Shown here one piece after another: positions 56,058 to 64,000 of a stretch of 64,000 nucleotides of DNA. The first letter of the stretch is position 1, and each line of letters opens with the position of its first letter. Source of the DNA: Solea solea (Eukaryota > Chordata > Actinopteri > Pleuronectiformes > Soleidae). A program made the position numbers and the translations under genes. Location: NCBI RefSeq assembly GCF_958295425.1, contig NC_081153.1:22983833-23047832 (forward strand), in the 5' to 3' direction. The notes beneath the pieces are model-generated. The model made no database searches. It was not told where the DNA came from and worked only from the letters and a program-made list of their open reading frames with translations.

Positions 56058-59000
56058 CATACTGTATATATATATATATATCAATAATCATAAACAAAGT
56101 GTTGATCTGAGGGTATTTTATTGATGAGGAAAACGTCATATTGCTTTCTCATAGTAAAAAGACAGGAGGCAGAACACATAAACCTTCTTCGTGGTTATAA
56201 ATGAGACTGACGGTGGTAGCAGAGCAGCGTGTGTTCAGTATGTCAAACCCTTTGAGCCAGAAGCTGGATTCATGTGTGTCGGGGTAACCCTGACGTTCTC
56301 CATCACTTTGGCTCTGGAGCGGTTTTAGTGTCCTCCCACACTTTTTTATGTTCATACTCGGAAGATATTCCTCTGTGAGGAGTTACACTTTAATAAATTG
56401 ACTTTGGTCCAGATCAAAAGTCTGTTACACATCATACGTCTGTTGTAACCATCGACTATTGAACAATTAGAAGCTCATAGTGCTTTTCCACTATACAGTA
56501 ACAGCACGACTTGACCGATTGTCTTTTTTGGCTTTTCCATCAGCGACCGTACCTGGTACTTTTACCAAGTAGCTGCTCTGGTCGAGGTTCCAAGTGAGCT
56601 GACAACAGACTGCAGTTATAAAGACTTAAAAATCCTGAAAACATGCGTTCATCTCCAACATAGAACAAAGACATTTCTAAAAATGAGAGCTTTAGTGTGT
56701 GTTTCATCATTTTTGCAAAGCCACTTAAATAGTCCATAAAATCAATTTGCATGTCTTTAAAACAGCAATCACAATATTATCTTAGATGATCTATCTTGCC
56801 CACCTCTAATATTTACAGTATATACTATATGTGTGTGTGTGTATATGTATATGTATACACACACACACACACGCACGTATATGCTGTATATAAGCTCAGC
56901 ATGCACATATACTGTAGGTTTCCATTTGCATATTTAAAAAAGGAACGATAGAAAGCAGAGTAGGGTTAACAAGAATAATAATAATAGTATTATCATCATC
57001 CGTGCCTTCGTTCTATCGTCTAACAGAGTCTGAGTTTTGTGTGTACAGGCTATAATAAATAGAAGATGAGAGGAAGAGTCTCTGCATATTGCATCCAGAG
57101 GAAAGAAAATTGGTGCAGTGAGGGAAAATGAGATTTTAATAACACATGATGTCACCATGTTTCTTCTCTTCTCAGTATGCAGTGCTTGGCAGGGCACAAA
57201 CATGGTCCAAATGATGTTGTTCTTTTCTGGTCGTACGGATGTTTGACGAGGGGTCGTGTCTGATACGCTGTGTCATGTTTGTTTGTCTTAGCACGTACAG
57301 TTGGAATGTAGCGAGCACTTTCAGTGCGTCTAGTGATATATGGGCCAAAAAAGTAGGTCAAGTTGGTCTTTGTGCACTCTGAAATAAACTTTCAACCTCC
57401 ATCATCGAGAAGAAGCTAGTTAGTTAGTGAGGGACAGGATCCTCCAGGCAGAGTAGGTTTTTCCTTTCCCTGCACACGTGCACTGTGCTGTAAAGCTTGC
57501 AGTGCTGATAATTCACTGTCTTTGTTGTGCTTTCTTTTTCTTAGTTGAATTCTTTAATAGCCTCGAATGAAAACACTTCTTTAATGCGTTTTCCAGTCCC
57601 GTCTAAAAATGGAGAGATGGTAGAATGTGTTTGAAGGTGGTTAAGTAGTTTTCAGAGTCTACATGCCCATGTGTCCACTCCTGACGGCTGTGCTGGCAGC
57701 GTGTGAACTGATATGAAAAATATGATGTATGATAGAAAAATGAGCTGCACATACAGTTGAAACAAGAAGTTTACATACACTATATAAAAAGACACATGTC
57801 TGTCTGACATGAAATCAGACAATCATTTTTCCTGTTTTAGGTCCGGTAATATTACCAAAATGATTTCTATTTGCTAAATGCCAGAATAATGAGAGAAGGA
57901 TTTTTTTAGACAATTTTTTATTACTTTCTTCAAAGTCAGAAGTTTACATACACTAAGATTATTATAGTGTATAACCCAAATGAAGATGTCATGTCTTTGG
58001 AAGCTTATGATGGGTTTATTGACACGATGAACCAGACTTATGCAAGTCTTTGGAAGCTTATGATAGGTTTATTGACAAGATGAACCAGACTTATGCAAGT
58101 CTTTGGAAGCTTATGATAGGTTTATTGACAAGATGAACCAGACTTATGCAAGTCTTTGGAAGCTTATGATAGGTTTATTGACTAGATGAACCAGACTTAT
58201 GCAAGTCTTTGGAAGCTTATGATAGGTTTATTGACACGATGAACCAGACTTGTGCAAGTCCACAATTCTCTTCCTGATATTTTGGCTGAGTTATTTTGAC
58301 TTTCCCATGATGTTACACAAAGAAGCAGTGTGTTTCAGGTGTGCCTTAAAATACATCCACAGGTGTGTCTCTAATTAACTCAAATGTTGTCAATAAACAC
58401 ATGCTTCCAAAGACATGACATGACAAAGGCATAATGATCTTAGTGTATGTAAACTTCTGACTTTGAAGAAAGTAATAACAAAATTGTCTAAAAAAAATCC
58501 TTCTCTCATTATTCTGTCATTTAGCAAATAGAAATAATTTTGCTAATCCTAACTGACCTAAAACAGGAAAAGTGATTGTCTGATTTCATGTCAGTCAGTG
58601 AGAAAAAAAGCACATGTGTCTTTTTATGTGTATGTAAACTTCTGGTTTCAACTGTAGATGTGCTGTATGAATGTGAGTGAATGGGTGAATGGCAAAAACT
58701 TTAGTGTAGGCAGTTTTGACTCATCAAGACTAGAAATGTGCGAGTTAAATTTCCCAGTTACCATTTTTTCTGTCATAGGTGTCTGTGAAAACCAACTGCT
58801 TCACCCAGATAAACAAAAGGATCATGAGTTCTCTGATCTGGAGGAAGTTGTACATGGTGTGGACAACGTGAAGGACAGGGACTGTGGATGTGAAGACAGC
58901 TGGTCCAAGGAGGTTGAAACCTGTAATTCTGAGAAAGGCCAGCCAATGGAGCCTGAACCCAGCCCATCACTCACACGTCCCCCCAAAGAGTCTACCCAGA

Positions 59001-59305
59001 AGCCCTCGGCTAGAACCAGAAGGGCAATGTTTGCCTGCAGACGCCTCGATGCTTCAGCATCCGTGTCCTCCAGAGGCCCCCGCTCTCCACAGAGGGAGCC
59101 ACCCTCACCTCGCAGCCCGTCACCCAGGCCTCGGCTGTCCCCTGCTCCTCCCTCACTCTCCCCATCCAGTTGTCATGTTGCCTCCTCCCAGCTGAGACCA
59201 GTCTCCCCAGTTAGAAGCCTGTCTCCTGTAATAGTCCCACCCCATGGCTCAAACCCCCATGGACCTCCAGGCTCCCTGGCAGACCAACCGTCCACAACAA
59301 GACTG
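46549..59305 (+). CDS. hivep3: HIVEP3/Schnurri-3-like zinc-finger transcription factor, 3' incomplete
   Basis: Model: 46549-50346, 51802-51953, 55584-55696, (possibly 55775-55819), 58779-59305, continuing beyond the window. HIVEP/ZAS proteins are large nuclear proteins that bind kappaB-like and related DNA sites through two separate C2H2 pairs; HIVEP3 is known as an adaptor in bone and immune signalling. Identification rests on ordered blocks resembling human HIVEP3: ZAS-N fingers, KQVIDHITKLITINEAVVDT, ILVTEDS, PPKKKRLRLAEVAQSSGESS, ETRSKSFDYSCLS, QQQQKRVKER, SWCYLNYIKPN. The N terminus is shorter than in human, and the Pro-rich central part of human HIVEP3 is largely absent. The ZAS-C exons look degenerate. 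The start ATG is preceded in frame by TGA at 46489. Confidence 0.88.
50347..51801 (+). other. hivep3 intron
   Basis: Contains an AT-rich (AAT)n stretch at 50760-50830 and a decayed LINE-like segment at 50920-51060. No other exon seen. Confidence 0.6.
51802..51953 (+). CDS. hivep3: hivep3 exon between main exon and ZAS-C
   Basis: Acceptor TTTTGAGTGTAG, donor GAGGG|GTGAGT, phases 0 and 2, 152 bp. Encodes VYNSQSYHSHHEGTRKEQLS, a charged stretch (AEKEQRRKDEEGVKS) and PPEVWISEEG. Charge pattern and the end align with human HIVEP3 LARVEKEEERRGE...IKIFEGG just before the second zinc-finger pair. Confidence 0.75.
52140..53450 (+). mobile_element. RTE-type LINE remnant in hivep3 intron
   Basis: Left part reads FLDDIVICSESRGQV, the RT catalytic box with Leu for Ala (FADDIVICSES). 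After a nested insertion it resumes as VQGLEVEKVDEIKYSGSTIQ. It ends with MDRICN-like and DSSGRMVWKNSQRVTAELVW, then SHYI, the LRWFGHV-type C terminus of RTE-group LINEs. Stops and frameshifts abound. Same strand as hivep3. Confidence 0.7.
52306..52974 (+). mobile_element. DNA transposon nested in the RTE remnant
   Basis: Ends GTGCAGGGTTCTCATGTGAC and GTGTGGGAACCCTGCAG form short terminal inverted repeats (CAGGGTTCYCA). Subterminal CTTGAAA / TTTCAAGG motifs recur in both halves. Removing the insert rejoins the RTE reading. A frame at 52630-52941 encodes KGKFQHLWLTKDNYKDWFAQ, CCKSIKVD and MGESSSYKL, resembling the N-terminal zinc-finger region of fish transposase-like proteins, here lacking one Cys. 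A sister copy lies at 18.13-18.49 kb. Confidence 0.65.
53451..55583 (+). other. hivep3 intron
   Basis: Mostly unrecognised. A (GT)n passes into a G homopolymer of about 25 bases at 54744-54793. Frames near 54999-55370 and 55243-55551 have no family match. Confidence 0.5.
55584..55696 (+). CDS. hivep3: hivep3 degenerate ZAS-C first-finger exon
   Basis: Strong acceptor (CTCTCTTTACACCTGCAG) and donor (GGAG|GTAAGG). Phase 2 in, phase 1 out, agreeing with both neighbours. Reads SNEKYGLVRGGGKCPCGDC, then DASRPYDCSDCSIAVKAG. The start resembles family [21 protein letters not shown] and the end resembles TDVRPYVCKHCHFAFKTKG. The roughly 18 residues between, holding the helix and both zinc-binding His of finger 1, are absent, in frame. 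The CxxC of both fingers survives. Family intron phase, similarity at both ends and conserved splice sites support this as the true exon. Confidence 0.65.
55775..55819 (+). CDS. hivep3: Possible hivep3 degenerate ZAS-C second-finger exon
   Basis: After a 78-bp intron, an excellent acceptor (TTTCTACCCTGTATTTGCAG) is followed in phase 1 by SEHQRSQTQGKEAC. This can be aligned with the family NLTKHMKSKAHxKKC: first His, basic-Ser, Gly/Ser-Lys and Cys agree, while the second zinc-binding His is Gln. The only phase-1 donor near the expected end, GCT|GTTATA, is weak. The exon may therefore be dead and skipped; 55696 to 58779 also joins in frame (both phase 1). Confidence 0.35.
55820..57751 (+). other. 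hivep3 intron
   Basis: Contains a (TA)n run (56017-56081), mixed GT/TA runs near 56830 and AT-rich unique sequence. I looked here for a canonical NLTKHMKSKAH exon and did not see one. Confidence 0.5.
57752..58656. mobile_element. Sleeping Beauty-type Tc1/mariner element, non-autonomous
   Basis: Ends TACAGTTGAAACAAGAAGTT and AACTTCTGGTTTCAACTGTA, with TA at both borders. The inverted repeats are about 210 bp. Each contains two direct repeats: AAGTTTACATACACT near 57768 and 57941 on the left, and their complements near 58440 and 58630 on the right. This is the IR/DR layout of Sleeping Beauty-like elements. Sequence around 58265-58400 (TTCCCATGATGTTACACAAA, CAGGTGTGCCTTAAAATACA) resembles the non-coding flank of the transposase in such elements. 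The transposase itself is gone, and its place holds a 53-bp array. Confidence 0.85.
57993..58257. repeat. 53-bp tandem array inside the Tc1 element
   Basis: Five copies of a unit beginning GTCTTTGGAAGCTTATGATA and ending CCAGACTTATGCAA, about 95 % alike. Differences (GATGG/GATAG, CACG/CAAG/CTAG) are scattered. The unit ends match the ACCAGACTTGTGCAAGTC that borders the right inner flank. Confidence 0.92.
58779..59305 (+). CDS. hivep3: hivep3 exon after ZAS-C (Ser/Pro-rich)
   Basis: Acceptor CCATTTTTTCTGTCATAG, donor GACTG|GTGAGT, phase 1 in, phase 0 out. Encodes VCENQLLHPDKQKDHEFSDL, where EFSDLE matches the QFSDLED of HIVEP3. A Ser/Pro-rich tail follows (RGPRSPQREPPSPRSPSPRP) and (SPVRSLSPVIVPP), like the human VSPRRPWSPSK region. 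The next coding exon is not seen before the window ends. Confidence 0.8.
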
Positions 59306-61147
59306 GTGAGTCACTCTTGTACTAAAACACAATAACATCATTGATTTCAATATTCTACAAATAATATTCACTATTTATTATTGCTGTGTCAGTGTTGCGT
59401 GTATAATTAACACTGATCAAACCTCAGTCCTCGCTCTCCTGTGACTCGAACCATCTCTGTTAGTTTAGCCTACAGTTTTAAATAAATCAGCTTTTGGCTC
59501 ACAAAGCTAATCTTGTGTGGCTCAGTTAAATCCTGTTGAGTCAACATGTAGAACAAATATAGATACGCTGGTACATATGAGGTTATTTTAAAGTTAGGCA
59601 TTTATTGGAAAAGGAAGGAAAGGCAACTCTGTTGTTTTATATCAGTCAGACTAAGCCTGCAGCTCCCAGGCCTTAAAAATAATGCAGCAGAGCTCCCAAA
59701 TAGACACGACATGTTTTCTCTGGGCAGCCGCTGATAAAATGAGAAGCGGGTCCATCACTAAACACTGTCGATTGGAACCACATGTCTATGACAAAAACAA
59801 CACGGGTGAATATCTCACTTCACCCTAATAAACTTACAAAAAATAAAAAAGTCTACTCCAAACATGTGGTGATGTTATGGTGTAACCTCACGACTTCCTC
59901 CTCACACTAATATAGTTCTCACAGGAGAAGATACTCACTCGCATTGTCTGTTTTTCACACAGAGACTTCTGTTCACGTCCTTTTTAAATGCTTAAAAATA
60001 TGACACAAACACACATGACCTGTTTCTGTGAAGGAGAAAACACCTCACTTACACTGTCCTTTCACGTACACATTTTCTTGCAGCACACAGACAGACCGAA
60101 TAATGTCAAATTTCCTAACAATAGCTGTCTCATTGATCCAAATTATTACACAACTACTAACTAAAAAAAACTGATTATATATAATATTTGGCATTGGGTT
60201 AGTGTGTGCATATTTGATTAATCATTTATTACAAAAAAATGTATTTGAATTAATGTTAAAACAAAAGATACAACACTGAAAAAAAAACATTTCATTAATG
60301 ATTGTATTGATAAAAAATAAATTCTGCTCCAATAACTACCTAAACGGTGGTGGATCTATGACCACAAGGTTGCAGCAGCAGCAGCAGCATGCATTCTGTT
60401 AGTTTACTGCACATGTGTGCAGCAGAAACAAGAAAAATGTAACCTTTGGAGCTTGATACGATTTGAATGCGTCTTGTTAGCTCCTCCTCTTTGCTCAACT
60501 GTCCACACACACCAGCGTCTTCACTGGATTTTCTTGTCTGTGCTTTCTCGTTGTGTTTGTGTTCAGATTTGAAAGTCCTGCAGTGTGGGACAGGTGTAAC
60601 ATGGTTGTAACTTTGGTCTGTGAAGCTGTCACACAGTTGTTCTAAAGGAGATCTTTAGCACTAACAGAACCAAAGTGTAGGTCGTCCTATTTTTCTGCTG
60701 GTACTGGTATGTTGGTGTTTCCTTGTAAAATCTGGTGAAGGTTGTATCGTCTCTCTGACTCTGGTAGTCCACGGAAAGAGCATTAAGGTTCTCATGAGGA
60801 CTTCTGCAGGCTGCACTCACAGACCTCCTTTTCATGGAAATGTACCCATTTTCTTAACTGCAGGTGAGCGAGTGCAGGAGAGTCCAGACATCAGGGTTGA
60901 AGCACAGCACCTCAGCAGGAGACATATTTGTTGTTTCCTGTCTGTGTTCTCATTAAATTTGCTCCCAGGCAGGTTAGCCCATAATGTTATCTGTAAAAAA
61001 TAGTAATGCTGCATTCCATTTCTAGTCAAAACTAAGATTTTCTGAATTTCTGAGGGCATGAACTCAGGTTTCCAACTCGGAAACTAGCAACCTCATGTAC
61101 TCAAGAGGTAGGATTGCAGGATGGCTGCCATCATATAAACAAGTGCT
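59306..61147 (+). other. hivep3 intron or downstream DNA
   Basis: AT-rich with a short (CAG)n at 60375-60389. No SHLPLHSQ-type or other late HIVEP3 exon was recognised, so the gene's 3' end must lie beyond the LINE and the window. Confidence 0.5.
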
Positions 61148-61271
61148 TTTTTTTTCTTTTCTTGTCATTGTCGCCTTAGTCGAGGTAGAGTCTAAAGAGA
61201 TGTGTTTTTAGTCGGCAGAGGAAGATGTGGAGGCTTTCTGCTGTCCGGATGTCGATGGGGAGCTAGTTCCA

Positions 61272-62807
61272 TCATTTGGGAGCTAGGACAGCGAACAGTC
61301 TCGAGTTCTGTGAACGCCTCTGCGATCCTCTCAGTGAGGGGGCAGCAAGCCGGTTTGCAGATGCAGAGCAGAATGGGCGGGCTGGAGTGTAGGTTTTGAT
61401 CATGTCCTGGATGTAGGCTGGACCGGATCCGTTTGTAGCATGGAACGCAAGCACTAGAGTCTTGAAGCAGATGCGAGCAGCTACAGGAAGCCAGTGAAGG
61501 GAGCGGAGGAGCGGTGTAGTGTGGGAGAACTTTGGTAAGTTGAAGACCAGTCGAGCTGCTGCATTCTGGATGAGCTGCAGAGGGCATATGGCACACGCAG
61601 GGAGACCAGCCAGGAGGGAGTCACAGTAGTCCAAGCGTGAGATGACAAGAGCCTGGACCAGAACCTGTGCCGCCTTCTGGGTTAGAAGAGCCCGTATCCT
61701 GCTGATGTTGTGCAACATGTATCTGCAAGATCGAGCTGTTGCAGTAATGTTGGCAGTGAGGGAGAGATGGTCATCAAGTGTCACACCCAGGTTCCTTACA
61801 GTAAGAGAAGGACCTACCACAGAGTTGTCGAGGGTGATGGTCAGATCTGTGGTGGGAGAGCCCTTTCCTGGGAGAAAAAGAAACTCGGTCTTGTTGAGAT
61901 TGAGTTTCAGGTGATGGTCAGACATCCACTGAGAGATGTCGGTCAGACAAGCGGAGATCCGTTCTGCTACATGTGTTTTGGAGCTGGGAAAAGAGAGAAT
62001 GAGTTGGGTGTCATCGGCGTAGCTGTGATAGGAAAAACCATGAGAGACAATAACAGAACCAAGAGAGTTGGTGTATAGAGAGAAGAGGAGAGGGCCCAAG
62101 ACAGAACCCTGAGGGACCCCAGTAGCTAGAGGACAGGGTTCCGACACAGATCCACTCCAGGTTACTCTGTATGTTCGGTTTTGAAGATAGGATGAGAGTA
62201 GTGTAAGTGCAGAGCCTGAGACACCTAGTTCTTGAAGGGAGGAAGTAAGGATCTGGTGGTTGACTGTGTCAAATGCTGCAGAAAGGTCTGAGAGGATGAG
62301 CACAGAGGAGAGAGAGGCAGCCCTGGCAGTGTGGAGTTGCTCAGTGACAGCAAGAAGTGCAGTTTCGGTCGAGTGACCTGCTTTAAAACCAGACTGAAGA
62401 GGATCGAGAAGGTTGTTCCGGTGAAGGTAGGAAGAGAGTTGATTAAAGATAGCACGCTCCAGAGTTTTGGAAAGAAAAGGAAGAAGAGAGACAGGTCTGT
62501 AGTTATTTACTTCAGACGGGTCAAGGGTGGGTTTTTTAAGGAGGGGGGTCACTCTGGCCTCTTTAAGAGGGTCCGGAAAGCAACCAGATGATAGAGATGT
62601 GTTAATGAGATGGGTTAGGAAAGGAAGAAGATCAGAAGCAATTGACTGAAGAAGGTGAGAAGGGATAGGGTCAAGGGGGCAGGAGGTGGGGCGGGCAGAG
62701 GGTATTAGGGAAAGAACTTGATCATGAGATAGAGGGGTGAAAGAGGATAGAGAAGGAGCTGAATGTGTGGTTGGTCGAGTGGTGAGATCAGGAGAAAGAA
62801 GAGCCAA
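61272..62807 (-). pseudogene. L2-type LINE reverse transcriptase, 511-codon open part
   Basis: Reads without a stop. RT blocks in order: PLDPIPSHLL, VTPLLKKPTLDPSEVNNYRP, SLLPFLSKTLERAIFNQLSS, QSGFKAGHSTETALL, LSDLSAAFDTVNH (motif A, catalytic Asp), GVPQGSVLGPLLFSLYTNSL (motif B), SYHSYADDTQLIL (motif C, YADD) and LNKTEFLFLP. Then comes the thumb region LGVTLDDHLSLTANI and the C-terminal RSLHWLPVAARICFKTLVLA. Catalytic residues look intact, but the frame is cut off from the endonuclease and ends at TGA before the conserved C terminus, so I treat it as a decayed copy. Confidence 0.85.
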
Positions 62808-63030
62808 TGTTATCTACTTTTTTGTGAAGTAGTTGACAAAGTGAATTGGTAGGAGGGAGGAGGGGGAGTGGGGGGGGGGGGTCAAGGAGGTTAGAGAAGA
62901 TCGAGAAAAGTTTTTTGGGGTTAGAGAAAGAGGATTGAATTTTAGTCTGATAGAAAGATTGTTTGGCTGCAGAGATAGAGGCAGTGAAGGTGGAGAGAAG
63001 AGAATGATAGGAAAGCAGGTCGTCCTCCAT
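62788..63030 (-). pseudogene. L2 LINE linker between endonuclease and RT
   Basis: Reads LLSYHSLLSTFTASISAAKQ, SFYQTKIQSSFSNPKKLFSI and FSNLLDPPPP, the usual linker in fish L2 elements (YxxxLSxFSxSxxxAKxxFYxxKI...RKLFxxFxxLLxPPPP). It is in a different frame from the RT because of changes at the poly-G (poly-Pro) run. Confidence 0.75.
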
Positions 63031-63070
63031 CTACTTTCTGCTGCCCGTATCGTGGCTCTCTCAGCACGGG

Positions 63071-63898
63071 TTAGCAGCAGTCAGACAACCATGGGGCAGG
63101 GGATGACTTACGAACCCGCCGTAAAGTAAGAGGACAGAGAGAGTCATGAGAGGAGGACAGAGTAGAGAGGAAGGTGTCTGTGGCAGAGTTGGGATGCATG
63201 AGGGAGAAGGAGTCAGCTGAAGGAAGTGCTGATAGAACAGTTGAGGACAGAGAGGAGGGAGAGAGAGAGCGAATATTACGACGGACAAGTGCAGTATCTG
63301 ATGAGATGAGATCATCAGATTGGGAGAGTGGGAGAGAGTAGGATATGAAGAAACGATCAGAGACATGAAGTGGAGTTACCGTGAGGTCGGAGGTGGAGCA
63401 GTTTCTGGTGAAGATGAGGTCAAGGTGGTTGCCAGCTTTGTGAGTTGGTGGAGAAGGAGCAAGTGAGAGAGAAAGAGAGGAAAGTAGAAGAAGTAAATTG
63501 GATGACTTCTCTGACTGGATGTTGAAGTTGCCAAGAAGAACAAGTGGTGGGCCATTTTCTGGGATGTTTGAAAGGAGGACATCAAGTTCATCTAAGAAGT
63601 GTCCTAATGGGCCTGGTGGACGGTAGATGACAACAATGATTAGTTTTACTGGGTGAGTTACAGTTACAGCATGAAATTCAAACGACTTTGAAGAGAAGTG
63701 TGGCAGTGGGTAAAGAGTGAAAGTCCAGTTGGGGTTAATGAGCAGACATGTCCCGCCACCTCTGCCAGTGGATCTGGGTGTGTGGGAGAAAGAGTGGACG
63801 GAGGAGAGAGCCGCAGGGGTGGCTGTGTTGGAGGGTGTTATCCAAGTCTCAGTGAGAGCAAGGAAGTCCAGGCATTGCTCTGTAGCAAAGCCAGACAT
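63071..63898 (-). pseudogene. L2 LINE apurinic-type endonuclease domain, mutated
   Basis: Reads LDFLALTETWI (catalytic Glu region), GRGGGTCLLI, VVIYRPPG, LVLLGNFNIQ, HLDLIFTRN and VSDRFFISYSL. In active copies the last catalytic boxes read GDFNI and SDHFxI; here they are GNFNI and SDRFF. Two catalytic residues are therefore lost and the enzyme should be dead. The N-terminal part lies outside the window. Confidence 0.8.
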
Positions 63899-64000
63899 GA
63901 ACTCAGTCTTGCGGGTAGCTGACTGGCAGTTCCACAGGCCCCCTGCAACAAGGTGTTTGATGTGTGTGGAGCGGGTGGGATAGATAAGTGAGGACAGATT

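Larger units (their letters stand above)
61148..64000 (-). mobile_element. L2-type LINE, 5' end beyond the window
   Basis: About 2.85 kb on the - strand with the order endonuclease, linker, reverse transcriptase, short 3' region. It ends at a T-rich tract near 61148-61163, which on the element's own strand is an A-rich tail. It lies antisense to hivep3, within or downstream of that gene. The parts are annotated separately. A G homopolymer at 62871-62881 separates the frames. At the C terminus, in-frame TGA and TAG interrupt what would read APK-WNxLPIDIRTAESLHIF. Confidence 0.85.

Overview
The window reads as teleost fish nuclear DNA. It carries two vertebrate multi-exon genes on the + strand, no operon structure, and many microsatellites. 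Its repeats are fish-type: tRNA-headed SINEs, L2-, L1- and RTE-type LINE fragments, a Sleeping Beauty-type Tc1 element, hAT remnants and foldback MITEs. Nearly all long open frames besides the two genes and the LINEs are open by chance inside tandem repeats.

Layout. 1-8.1 kb has no recognised gene: a SINE fragment, a 22-bp minisatellite, a CAG-rich tract running into an orphan CpG-rich segment, and a LINE tail. 8.16-16.3 kb is a complete 10-exon serinc2-like gene (458 codons by my splice model) with a polyadenylation signal. Its introns hold a SINE, a LINE 3' fragment, a palindromic MITE and a 22-bp minisatellite. 16.3-46.2 kb is a long gene-poor stretch. It holds foldback elements, a second CpG-rich segment (20.6-21.1 kb), an 888-bp hAT element with a fossil BED finger, promoter-like DNA next to a 26-bp E-box-containing array (30.1-31.0 kb), an L1 remnant, and a 2.1-kb terminal-inverted-repeat element filled by about 95 copies of a 21-bp unit (39.7-41.9 kb). 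46.2-59.3 kb holds the central exons of hivep3, the ZAS-family zinc-finger transcription factor gene, which continues past the window. Its introns carry an RTE LINE with a nested DNA transposon and a Sleeping Beauty-like element. 61.15-64.0 kb is an L2-type LINE on the - strand with a long RT frame.

Main observations. (1) In hivep3 the first zinc-finger pair (ZAS-N) and the middle CCHC finger are intact. The exons that should encode the second pair (ZAS-C) keep splice sites and reading phase but have lost most zinc-binding residues, including an in-frame loss of about 18 residues. (2) The 39.7-kb array lies inside an element whose terminal inverted repeats contain the array unit, so the array may have grown out of the terminus. 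(3) Several other DNA-transposon remnants here also carry internal tandem arrays.

The two genes are not known to work together: SERINC2 is a multipass membrane protein and HIVEP3 a nuclear DNA-binding protein. Exon calls rest on splice consensus, phase continuity and remembered similarity to human proteins; no alignment was run.
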